Positions 1 to 5,285 of a DNA stretch of 13,573 nucleotides are shown here, one piece after another. A program made the position numbers and the translations under genes. Location: positions 1 to 13,573 of the forward strand of contig CAYIJI010000031.1 of NCBI GenBank assembly GCA_964363695.1, given 5' to 3'. The notes beneath the pieces were generated by a model that saw nothing but the letters and a program-made list of their open reading frames with translations, made no database searches and was not told where the DNA came from. Source of the stretch: JAMCZZ01 sp964363695. GTDB taxonomy: Bacteria > Patescibacteriota > UBA1384 > XYA2-FULL-43-10 > 1-14-0-10-43-13. The first letter of the stretch is position 1; each line of letters begins with the position of its first letter.

Positions 1-3
1 AGA

Positions 4-37
4 GTCTAGCCTCAAAAAGAGCTAATCTGTGAATATC
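4..37 (+). repeat. Direct repeat, copy A, upstream of rpsI
   Basis: This 34-base stretch matches 9849-9883. Both begin GTCTAGCCTCAA and end ATCTGTGAATATC, with a few changes and one indel between. Both copies lie 5' of a gene (rpsI here, the D-Ala-D-Ala carboxypeptidase there). It may be one end of a dispersed intergenic repeat or a shared upstream control segment; the sequence does not decide. Confidence 0.65.
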
Positions 38-78
38 AGCGTAAAAGATCAGCGTCGGAAATACATTGGATAATAATT

Positions 79-468
79 ATGGCTGAAAAAGAAACAAAAA
101 CTTCAAAATATTGGTTTGGCACCGGCAGACGAAAAACCGCAGTAGCATCTGTGCGTATTTTTGAGAATAGCGAAGAGCTCAAAATTAATAAAAAAGACGC
201 TAAGTTAGAAGAAAATATTATTTTGCCATTTGAACTAGTAGGCAAAAAAGGCTCTTTCGGAATGACCGTAAAGGTTTTTGGCGGCGGTAAGATGAGCCAG
301 ATGGAAGCAATCCGGCATGGGATTTCAAGAGCATTGGAGCGATATAATCCTGAATTCCGTTCAACCCTTAAAAAGGCAGGCTTCTTAACTCGCGATCCAA
401 GAGAGAAAGAAAGAAAGAAACCAGGTCTTAGAGGCGCAAGACGAGCACCACAATGGGCTAAACGTTAG
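79..468 (+). CDS. rpsI: 30S ribosomal protein S9
   Basis: This 129-residue protein is S9 (uS9), a small-subunit protein whose C-terminal tail reaches the P-site tRNA. The family signature is visible: GTGRRKTAVASVRI at residues 14-27, the FGGGK segment near residue 70, the IRHGISRAL helix, and the basic tail ending APQWAKR, where the family ends in a conserved Lys-Arg. Length is normal (about 130). The ATG at 79 gives the expected N-terminus, but no good Shine-Dalgarno (SD) site precedes it; a GATAAT hexamer lies at 69-74. Its usual partner rplM is not in the 78 bases upstream and may lie outside the window. A strong terminator at 530-557 ends the transcript. Confidence 0.97.
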   Translation: MAEKETKTSKYWFGTGRRKTAVASVRIFENSEELKINKKDAKLEENIILPFELVGKKGSFGMTVKVFGGGKMSQMEAIRHGISRALERYNPEFRSTLKKAGFLTRDPREKERKKPGLRGARRAPQWAKR

Positions 469-529
469 GTTTAGCACAATGAGGTAAAAAGGAGGTCGGG
501 AAAAATATAACTCATGTATTGATATATAC

Positions 530-557
530 AAAAAATCGAGAGCACTCTCGATTTTTT
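530..557 (+). terminator. Intrinsic terminator after rpsI
   Basis: A perfect hairpin: AAAAAATCGAGA pairs with TCTCGATTTTTT around a four-base loop, ending in six T. The A-run on the left arm makes it able to work in both directions. It lies 61 bases after the rpsI stop. Confidence 0.9.
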
Positions 558-642
558 GTTATAACAGCATTAGCGAACCGATTGTTGTTTATTTTTAGAT
601 CATATTCTGCTAAATTCTAACTACTGGAAGGGGGTGAGACAC

Positions 643-921
643 ATGAAAGGTGAGATCCTAGAAGTAAAGCGATTCAAGACTTCAGATCCTTATTTTCTGG
701 CAAGGATATCGGGTATAGAGAATATGGTCCGCATCGAAGACGAACAGATGGGCTTTCTTGTGGATCCGGACTCGAAGTCGCTCGAAATTGAAACAGACTC
801 GGTTGTTGTGGGTCGCCCAGCACAACTCTTCAATCCGACCATTATTGGAACGGAGTCGGTAATCGGGGGGCTTATGGTTTCTTTGGGATTCTCTCCCGTG
901 CCCATGTGTTCCAAAGACTAG
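643..921 (+). CDS. Small protein of unknown function (92 aa)
   Basis: I do not recognise this protein. The ATG at 643 is chosen because the purine-rich SD stretch GGGGGTGA (630-637) lies five bases upstream; an in-frame GTG at 634 falls inside that SD and is unlikely. The 92-residue product has no signal peptide or clear membrane span and is rich in acidic residues in the middle (EDEQMGFLVDPDSKSLEIETD). Its tail is hydrophobic (SVIGGLMVSLGFSPVPM), followed by Cys and a polar end. GC content and codon use are richer than in rpsI, like the PEP-CTERM gene downstream, which suggests shared foreign origin. Tandem hairpins follow at 943-1021. That it is a gene rests on the SD, the intact frame and the terminator. 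Confidence 0.6.
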   Translation: MKGEILEVKRFKTSDPYFLARISGIENMVRIEDEQMGFLVDPDSKSLEIETDSVVVGRPAQLFNPTIIGTESVIGGLMVSLGFSPVPMCSKD

Positions 922-942
922 CTGCCATCAGCGGCGCCTACA

Positions 943-979
943 TGCTTCTACCTCGATCCGAATACTCGGGGTAGAAGCA
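943..979. other. Strong hairpin downstream of the 643-921 gene
   Basis: TGCTTCTACC at 943-952 pairs with GGTAGAAGCA at 970-979. The stem extends inward to 956/966 with one G-T wobble, giving 14 pairs around a nine-base loop. It is followed by A residues, not T, so alone it is not a classic plus-strand terminator. It sits just before the T-tailed hairpin at 979-1021 and may protect the 3' end or help termination. Confidence 0.65.
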
Positions 980-1021
980 AAAAACAGAGCAATTAAATTA
1001 TTAACGGCTCTAGTTTTTTTT
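979..1021 (+). terminator. Intrinsic terminator, possibly bidirectional
   Basis: A run of A plus CAGAGC (979-990) pairs with GCTCTAG plus eight T (1007-1021), with one bulge and an AT-rich loop. On the plus strand it would end the 643-921 gene. Its A-rich left arm gives T residues on the minus strand, so it could also stop the regulator transcript coming from 1084. Confidence 0.7.
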
Positions 1022-1037
1022 ATCCTATTTCCACTGA

Positions 1038-1077
1038 GTTATACTAATACGATGCAGCTGCATCGTATTAGTATAAC
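1038..1077. repeat. Perfect 40-bp palindrome, copy 1
   Basis: The half-site GTTATACTAATACGATGCAG (1038-1057) is followed directly by its exact reverse complement (1058-1077), with no spacer. It starts six bases beyond the stop codon of the regulator at 1084. Near-identical copies lie at 1659-1698 and 3281-3320. There is no T-run, so it is not a normal terminator. A spacer-free site of this length fits binding by a symmetric protein dimer or tetramer, or a recombination or replication site. The regulator binding it is an inference. Confidence 0.95.
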
Positions 1078-1083
1078 GGCTTG

Positions 1084-1641
1084 TTACTTTTTTAATCGCT
1101 CCACGATCGATTGATCGATATTTGTTTCACTTGAAACGATGTAAACCACGTATTCTGCAACACCGTACTCAATGGCGGCCATCTCTACTAAATCACTGAT
1201 GTTCTTATTTATCACCCATAAACTGTTTTGAATTTTTAGAAAACCGAGCTTCTTAATCACTCGCCGAAATGAATTACGTCCAGAGTTTAATTTTTCCGGT
1301 ATGTCAAATGAAACAAACAAAAAGATATCTCCCGGCTTAATCCTCTCGGAAATGTGACCGATCATTTTAAGTTTGCCCCGATTTGTGTATTGAATCGACT
1401 GATTGCCGTTGATATTTACGATTTCAATGTAACCGCGTTGCTTTAAAGAATGGATCGTCCGGCAAATATTCTGGACAGTCCATTCATGTTCAGAGCCTTC
1501 CCTCGCAACTCGGTATAGCTCGCTTCTGCTTGCTCCGATCAGAGTTGTAGACTCAGCAATTCTTAGAATAAAGTTAAGCATTTCAACAGTCGCCGTCATA
1601 GTAAACTTGCCGATTTTAGATAAACGATCTTTCTTTTTCAT
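1084..1641 (-). CDS. PaaX-like transcriptional regulator with Cas2-like C-terminal domain
   Basis: This 185-residue protein looks like a DNA-binding regulator of the PaaX-like type. Residues about 35-95 form a winged helix-turn-helix, with a helix near TVQNICRTIHSLKQRGYIEI and a beta-wing ending in YTNRGK. Residues about 104-172 match the PaaX C-terminal / Cas2-like ferredoxin fold: FLFVSFDIPEK, then an RNSFRRVIKKLGF helix, then IQNSLWV. Such proteins are often labelled Cas2 in CPR genomes, but the N-terminal DNA-binding domain and the absence of a CRISPR array here argue for a regulator. The ATG at 1641 is chosen because GGGAGGG lies seven bases before it; an in-frame TTG at 1647 is too close to that site. 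Palindromes lie just beyond its stop and just upstream of its start, suggesting autoregulation. Confidence 0.8.
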   Translation of the reverse strand: MKKKDRLSKIGKFTMTATVEMLNFILRIAESTTLIGASRSELYRVAREGSEHEWTVQNICRTIHSLKQRGYIEIVNINGNQSIQYTNRGKLKMIGHISERIKPGDIFLFVSFDIPEKLNSGRNSFRRVIKKLGFLKIQNSLWVINKNISDLVEMAAIEYGVAEYVVYIVSSETNIDQSIVERLKK

Positions 1642-1658
1642 AATCAATCCCTCCCAAA

Positions 1659-1698
1659 GTTATACTAATTTGATGCAGCTGCATCTATATAATATAAC
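1659..1698. repeat. Degenerate 40-bp palindrome, copy 2, at the regulator start
   Basis: The left half GTTATACTAATTTGATGCAG differs from the perfect copies at two bases. The right half (1679-1698) has more changes, so 16 of 20 pairs still form. The central TGATGCAGCTGCATC and the outer GTTATA/TATAAC are kept. It lies 18 bases upstream of the regulator ATG, next to its SD, and about 60-80 bases before the plus-strand promoter at 1758. This is where a repressor controlling both divergent units would bind. That role is inferred. Confidence 0.85.
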
Positions 1699-1757
1699 GA
1701 TACAAGGAATAATCACATACATAGCCTGCGAATATAAATCTAAACCAAACACAATCA

Positions 1758-1785
1758 TTGCATTTTAAAACAAATATGTTATAAT
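1758..1785 (+). promoter_or_regulatory. Sigma-70 type promoter for the PEP-CTERM operon
   Basis: A TTGCAT box (1758-1763), a 16-base spacer and a perfect TATAAT (1780-1785) preceded by TG at 1777-1778, making an extended -10. Transcription would start near 1792, leaving a leader of about 150 bases before the ATG at 1941. Confidence 0.7.
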
Positions 1786-1826
1786 TTATTAGTCTAGCAC
1801 TTTAAAAACATAGTAATGAGTGAAAT

Positions 1827-1911
1827 GTAGCCTTTGTCGGTGGTGGGTATGCTCGTCCCAAAATGGGATCAGCATTCTGCCACCGAAGCCATCGAAATTT
1901 GATGAAGCTAC
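1827..1911 (+). ncRNA. Candidate structured leader RNA (three-way junction)
   Basis: The leader can fold into a closing stem GTAGC (1827-1831) with GCTAC (1907-1911). Inside are a long imperfect hairpin at 1838-1885 (CGGTGG with CCACCG, ATGC with GCAT, GTCCC with GGGAT, loop AAAAT) and a short hairpin at 1890-1904 (CATC with GATG). It ends 12 bases before the SD GAGAGGG (1924-1930), where a fold could affect translation. It does not match the conserved motifs of riboswitch classes I could recall, including c-di-GMP-I. It could be a new cis-regulatory RNA or an incidental fold. Confidence 0.4.
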
Positions 1912-1940
1912 CTGGTGAGCAAAGAGAGGGTTTGAGAATA

Positions 1941-2960
1941 ATGAGACTAACAGTATTAGCAATGCTTCTCATCACTCTGCTGGCCGTGCCGGCATTCGCT
2001 GTCGACTATGTAATGACTGATTTAGGGCGGGGTGAAGCATTCGGGATTAACGATCTCGGACAGATCACCGGATGGCGTCCTGATCCAAGCGGCGGTCCTA
2101 CGACAGCGTTTCTATGGGATCGTAGTTCAGGGTTTATTAATATTGGTCCGAGTACCGGCAGATCGATCAACAACTACGGCACAGTCGCCGGCGATGGTTG
2201 GGTCTGGAGCAGTGACAAAGGATTGACTCCCTTGTCTCTACCTGCAGATTCTGTAGGTGTAGCTTCGTCGGCCATCAACAACCTTGGACAAATCGCCGGC
2301 TGGGCAAAGTCTAGCACTGGCAGGTATCAGGCAATCCTTTGGGATAGTCAGAGTGAGTATATTGTCCTCAACGCACCGAGCGGCTGGAGCGGCTGGGCAT
2401 ATGATATCAATGATACCGGCACCGTTGTAGGCGAGTTCACAAACGAACCTGAGAATCATGCCTTTATCTGGGGTGAGGCGACCGGCTTCATTGATATTGG
2501 CGATTTCGGCACACGTTTTGCAAGAGCCGATGGTGTGAACGAAACAGGTCAGATCGTTGGGCAATACCATCCTGGTGACTTTCGTCATGCGTTCCTTCTT
2601 GATCCGGCCGATGGCTTGGTTGATTTAGGCACGCTGAGCGGCGGGCATCACAGCTACTCAAGCAAGATCAATTCGAGCGGCACTGTTGTCGGTGCATCAA
2701 TGTATATTCCAGGCAATCCAGATCCCCATGCCTTTGTCTGGAATAAAGCTACGGGTATGGTTGATCTTGGATTGCTGGGTGGAGTTATAAGTGGAGCAAC
2801 CGACATCAACAGTAAAGGTGAGATTGTTGGGGTGTTCCGTAATAGCGATGGCCTCGAGCATATTGCTTTATGGCAACCTGTTCCAGAACCCTCGAGTCTA
2901 CTAGTGCTCGGCGGAGGGGTGATCGGACTGATTGGGATACACAAGCGAAGACGGAGGTGA
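1941..2960 (+). CDS. Secreted HAF-repeat protein with PEP-CTERM sorting signal
   Basis: This 339-residue protein is predicted to be exported and anchored or sorted at the surface. Residues 1-20 form a signal peptide ending AVPAFA. Seven repeats of about 35-45 residues follow, each with an INxxGxIxG turn and most with a later A(F/I)xW: near residues 36, 76, 112, 156, 199, 243 and 289. This is the HAF repeat family, and seven copies suggest a seven-bladed beta-propeller (inference). The tail is a PEP-CTERM signal: VPEPSS (314-319), a short hydrophobic stretch, then RRRR. Family knowledge: exosortase processes this tail; no exosortase is in the window. The ATG at 1941 is chosen over the in-frame ATG at 1863 because GAGAGGG (1924-1930) precedes it and it begins the signal peptide. 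The next gene follows after seven bases. GC is higher than in the neighbours, pointing to transfer. Confidence 0.88.
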   Translation: MRLTVLAMLLITLLAVPAFAVDYVMTDLGRGEAFGINDLGQITGWRPDPSGGPTTAFLWDRSSGFINIGPSTGRSINNYGTVAGDGWVWSSDKGLTPLSLPADSVGVASSAINNLGQIAGWAKSSTGRYQAILWDSQSEYIVLNAPSGWSGWAYDINDTGTVVGEFTNEPENHAFIWGEATGFIDIGDFGTRFARADGVNETGQIVGQYHPGDFRHAFLLDPADGLVDLGTLSGGHHSYSSKINSSGTVVGASMYIPGNPDPHAFVWNKATGMVDLGLLGGVISGATDINSKGEIVGVFRNSDGLEHIALWQPVPEPSSLLVLGGGVIGLIGIHKRRRR

Positions 2961-2967
2961 GATCAGG

Positions 2968-3201
2968 ATGGCTGGTAAAGAAGCGGAGATTTCCAGAATC
3001 CGAGAGAGGCGGGAGGGGCAACGGCGAAATGCTAGGCAATACCCAGAAATCATAGAGTTTCGGGAAATAGTCGCCAAGATGACGCTGTACATAGGGTTAC
3101 AGCGACATAATAAGATAGATGGGCGCGAGGGTCAGGAAGAGTCTATCAGGCAGGCGGAACTTCCTCTCCTGATGGATTCTTACAGCAAAGATTTCAAGTA
3201 G
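2968..3201 (+). CDS. Small highly charged protein of unknown function (77 aa)
   Basis: I do not recognise this protein. The ATG at 2968 is chosen because its SD, GGAGGTGA (2953-2960), overlaps the stop of the PEP-CTERM gene, so translation is probably coupled. The 77-residue product is very rich in Arg, Glu and Lys in its first half (EISRIRERREGQRRNARQ) and likely helical, with no signal peptide or membrane span. A less charged segment, EFREIVAKMTLYIGLQ, follows. It is probably cytoplasmic. It ends the operon: a strong terminator lies 21 bases after the stop. The tight coupling suggests it acts with, or regulates, the secreted protein, but this is only inferred from position. Confidence 0.7.
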   Translation: MAGKEAEISRIRERREGQRRNARQYPEIIEFREIVAKMTLYIGLQRHNKIDGREGQEESIRQAELPLLMDSYSKDFK

Positions 3202-3222
3202 ATGAAAGGTTTACGACATTCT

Positions 3223-3259
3223 GAGCCCCGGGCACAATCGCCCGGGGCTCTTTTCTTTT
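3223..3259 (+). terminator. Strong intrinsic terminator of the PEP-CTERM operon
   Basis: GAGCCCCGGGC (3223-3233) pairs perfectly with GCCCGGGGCTC (3240-3250) around a six-base loop, followed by TTTTCTTTT. This GC-rich terminator is unlike the AT-rich one after rpsI. Confidence 0.95.
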
Positions 3260-3280
3260 ATTAAATTATTTTTATTGGTC

Positions 3281-3320
3281 GTTATACTAATACGATGCAG
3301 CTGCATCGTATTAGTATAAT
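3281..3320. repeat. 40-bp palindrome, copy 3
   Basis: Same sequence as copy 1 except the last base (T for C), so 3282-3319 is a perfect 38-bp palindrome. It lies 21 bases beyond the T-tail of the operon terminator and marks the right edge of the island. No target-site duplication is obvious next to copies 1 and 3. Confidence 0.95.
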
Positions 3321-3357
3321 AGATTGCCGTGTCGCGAGCTGCGCTTCTTACAATGAC
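3321..3357. repeat. Possible remnant of a dispersed repeat
   Basis: AGATTGCCGTGTCGCG at the start and TTCTTACAATGAC at the end resemble the common intergenic repeat type running from AGATTGC to CAATGAC. It directly abuts palindrome copy 3. The family match is from memory only. Confidence 0.35.
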
Positions 3358-3407
3358 TGCTGCATTACTGAGATTCGAGAATGATTATAGCTTTTTGCGG
3401 GGTTTTT

Positions 3408-3416
3408 TGTTAAAAT
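3408..3416 (+). promoter_or_regulatory. Extended -10 promoter for rbfA, probably leaderless
   Basis: TGT followed by TAAAAT (3411-3416) makes an extended -10 with one mismatch. Only six bases separate it from the rbfA ATG at 3423, so transcription would start at or next to the A of the start codon. No good -35 and no SD are seen. Confidence 0.55.
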
Positions 3417-3422
3417 GTTCGT

Positions 3423-3746
3423 ATGCCGGTTGATAGAATGGAAAAAATTGATGAATTGGTTCGCAATGAACTGTCTCTTCTTATTAGAGAGCTTTTTCCT
3501 GATCAATTTGCCTCTATTACGCAAGTAAAGGTTTCCAAGGATTTGAGCTATGCCAAAGTTTGGGTTTCCGGCATTCCTGATCCTCTGGAAATAGTAAAAC
3601 TCTGCAAGGAGAACAGCAAAAAAATTAGAAATGAATTGGCGGGCAAAATCGAGCTTCGAAGAGTGCCTCAATTTCATTTCGTAGCCGATAACACGGAAGT
3701 AGAGGCGGATAAGATAGAAAAGCTGATAAAAGAAATTAAAGAATAG
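3423..3746 (+). CDS. rbfA: Ribosome-binding factor A
   Basis: This 107-residue protein is RbfA, a KH-fold cytoplasmic factor that binds the 30S subunit and helps 16S rRNA 5'-end maturation. Visible features are the N-terminal helix MEKIDELVRNELSLLIREL, the beta strand ITQVKVSKDLSYAKVWVS, the long helix EIVKLCKENSKKIRNELA, and the family signature RRVPQFHFVADNTEVEADKIEKLI near the C-terminus. Length is typical of short RbfA proteins. The start at 3423 has no SD and sits six bases after a -10-like box, suggesting a leaderless message. Downstream is a repeat-filled gap. Confidence 0.93.
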   Translation: MPVDRMEKIDELVRNELSLLIRELFPDQFASITQVKVSKDLSYAKVWVSGIPDPLEIVKLCKENSKKIRNELAGKIELRRVPQFHFVADNTEVEADKIEKLIKEIKE

Positions 3747-3759
3747 CTGGAGCAATGAA

Positions 3760-3841
3760 ACACGCTAAAACGTGGTCTACGGAGGAATGAGCATTTCAAA
3801 TAGAATAAGCTGCAACAGGCTAAAGCCTGAGCTACGGAGAG
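3760..3841 (+). repeat. Two tandem copies of a GCTAAA...CTACGGAG repeat
   Basis: ACACGCTAAAACGTGGTCTACGGAG (3760-3784) and ACAGGCTAAAGCCTGAGCTACGGAG (3815-3839) are diverged copies of one unit, 27-28 bases apart. Each centre is a small inverted repeat: CACG/CGTG in the first, AGGCT/AGCCT-like in the second, so the stem has co-varied. The gap from 3747 to 4060 has no gene: it holds these units, unremarkable sequence to about 3946, and the element at 3947-4037. Confidence 0.65.
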
Positions 3842-3946
3842 TGCGTAAATCGTTACGAATTTAAAGATTGTAGTAGCTGCCAAAGTGGTCTCGAACTGAA
3901 GGCTCCCCTTAGAGGCAATGACAATAATAATAAACTGCTCGCCGTC

Positions 3947-4037
3947 CGTCATTCCAGCCTTGAGCTGGAATCCAGAAATTATGCAGGCAAATTAACTTCC
4001 TGGATCCCAGATCTCGAGCTTACAGTCTGGGATGACG
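3947..4037. repeat. MITE-like repeat with terminal inverted repeats (91 bp)
   Basis: The ends CGTCATTCCAG (3947-3957) and CTGGGATGACG (4027-4037) are inverted repeats matching at 10 of 11 bases. Inside, CCAG...CTGG at the left end and CTGGATCCCAGA...TCTGGG at the right end can form two more hairpins. There is no coding frame. It is of the GTCATTCC...GGGATGAC type common between genes in many bacterial genomes (from general knowledge). Confidence 0.75.
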
Positions 4038-4060
4038 AGAGGCCCAATTTAAGGATTAAC

Positions 4061-4456
4061 ATGTTGATCAGGAATTTATTTTTCTTGTTTTCAATTACAC
4101 TGTTTGCAGTTGCTTCAGTCGTTCTTGATATTTTTAATTACAATCCTTATAAATCCAATGTTTCGGTCTTTATTAATTTCTACATATCCTTTCTAATCGC
4201 GCTTACCGGTATCTTGAGTATTGTAGTGTATTACCTTAAACTAAAGATAGGAAAAGACAAATCCATCTATTCGTATTTTTGGCCGTCTGTCAGACAATCC
4301 GTCCTGATTTCTTCAAGTGTTACACTACTACTGGTATTAAAAGGGCTAAAACTCTTGGACTGGTGGGTCGGAGTGCCTCTAGTGATAGCAATAGTTCTTC
4401 TAGAACTCTTCTTTCAAACCACTTCGCGAAATATTAAAAAGCAAAAAAGTATTTAA
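4061..4456 (+). CDS. Membrane protein of unknown function (four predicted helices)
   Basis: I do not recognise a named family. The ATG at 4061 follows AAGGA (4051-4055) at good spacing. The 131-residue product has four likely membrane helices, at about residues 5-24, 36-58, 79-98 and 101-119. A polar, basic loop lies between helices 2 and 3 (KLKIGKDKS), and the tail is basic (SRNIKKQKSI), which puts both the loop and the tail on the cytoplasmic side. No catalytic motif is visible. It lies between rbfA and pheS in the same direction, with repeats on both sides, so co-transcription is uncertain. Confidence 0.8.
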   Translation: MLIRNLFFLFSITLFAVASVVLDIFNYNPYKSNVSVFINFYISFLIALTGILSIVVYYLKLKIGKDKSIYSYFWPSVRQSVLISSSVTLLLVLKGLKLLDWWVGVPLVIAIVLLELFFQTTSRNIKKQKSI

Positions 4457-4476
4457 AGCATCAAAAGTTGTATAGT

Positions 4477-4517
4477 TCTCGACTCGCCATCCGCCAACTG
4501 GCGGAGGCGGGCTCGAA
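4477..4517. repeat. GC-rich hairpin repeat upstream of pheS
   Basis: TCCGCCA and TGGCGGA form a perfect seven-pair stem with a two-base centre (4490-4505), flanked by GACTCGCC and GGCGGGCTC, which extend the pairing imperfectly. This GC-rich stretch stands out in an AT-rich gap. It ends 30 bases before the pheS start and resembles dispersed repeats of CPR genomes (from memory). Confidence 0.65.
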
Positions 4518-4547
4518 CAATGATCACAGGAGTATTTAAGGAAATTT

Positions 4548-5228
4548 ATGCGTAAAGGAAATTTACATCCGATTACACAATATACAAGAATGGCGGTACA
4601 GATCTTCGAATCGCTTGGTTTTGATGTTTTTGAAGGCCCTGAAGTTGATACAGAATGGTACAATTTTGACGCGCTAAATGTTCCCTCAGATCACCCTTCC
4701 AGAGATGTTCAAGACACTTTTTGGCTGAAAGACGGAAGACTATTACGAACTCATACTTCCAATTCTCAAGTAAGGTACACGGAGGGCAAGAAGCCGCCTA
4801 TTAAGATGATTGTTCCCGGCAGATGCTATCGTAATGAAGCAACGGATGCAAGACACGAGACTACTTTTATGCAGCTAGAAGGGCTCTATATTGATAAAGA
4901 TGTAAAGATAGGACACTTATTCTGGACACTCGAACATTTTCTTAAAAAAATATATGGGGACAAAATTGAAGTGAGGTTCCGGCCCCATCATTATCCATTT
5001 GTTGAGCCGGGAATGGATGTTGATATAAAGTATCAAGGCAAGTGGCTTGAAATATTAGGTTCGGGCATGGTTCACCCAAAAGTATTACGAAATATGAAAA
5101 TCGATCCTGAAAAATACTCCGGGTTTGCCTTTGGTTTGGGAATCGACCGTCTCGTTATGCTTAAGTATGGAATCGAAGATATTAGACAGCTTTATTCATC
5201 TGACTTAAGATTTTTAAAACAATTCTAA
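4548..5228 (+). CDS. pheS: Phenylalanine--tRNA ligase alpha subunit, lacking the N-terminal arm
   Basis: PheS is the catalytic class II subunit that, with PheT, forms the heterotetramer charging tRNA-Phe. This protein has 226 residues; the family usually has about 330-350. It starts at the catalytic-domain motif GNLHPITQ (residues 4-11), so the N-terminal coiled-coil tRNA-binding arm is missing. The catalytic part is complete: EVDTEWYNFDALN (32-44), motif 2 GRCYRNEATDARH (91-103), FRPHHYPFVEPG, LEILGSGMVHP, and motif 3 GFAFGLGIDRLVML (192-205). The ATG at 4548 has AAGGAA at 4538-4543. The bases before it hold a repeat and the membrane protein gene, not a broken arm. pheT follows 57 bases later. 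Confidence 0.95.
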   Translation: MRKGNLHPITQYTRMAVQIFESLGFDVFEGPEVDTEWYNFDALNVPSDHPSRDVQDTFWLKDGRLLRTHTSNSQVRYTEGKKPPIKMIVPGRCYRNEATDARHETTFMQLEGLYIDKDVKIGHLFWTLEHFLKKIYGDKIEVRFRPHHYPFVEPGMDVDIKYQGKWLEILGSGMVHPKVLRNMKIDPEKYSGFAFGLGIDRLVMLKYGIEDIRQLYSSDLRFLKQF

Positions 5229-5285
5229 TAAAACAACAGATTGCGAATTAGACAGATAATACGAATTATTAATAATTTAACAGAC

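Noticed and set aside
488..517. AAAGGAGG followed by an ATG at 514 as a small gene
   Set aside because: The spacing is too long and the frame stops after two codons; it is an orphan SD-like string.
1038..1077. Integron attC-like site, because the ends read GTTATAC and GTATAAC
   Set aside because: The core does not fit GTTRRRY, the palindrome is perfect with no unpaired bases, and no integrase is present.
1084..1641. Cas2 of a CRISPR system
   Set aside because: The C-terminal fold is Cas2-like, but an N-terminal winged helix-turn-helix is present and there is no array, Cas1 or other cas gene. A PaaX-like regulator fits better.
1827..1911. c-di-GMP-I riboswitch, given the three-way fold before a PEP-CTERM gene
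   Set aside because: The conserved GCAAACC, ACGCAAAGCC and GGUAGGUAGCGGGG segments are missing.
2238..2588. Open frames antisense to the PEP-CTERM gene
   Set aside because: They lie inside a clear repeat protein on the other strand and have no SD or recognisable product; likewise 2654-2944 and 2806-3039.
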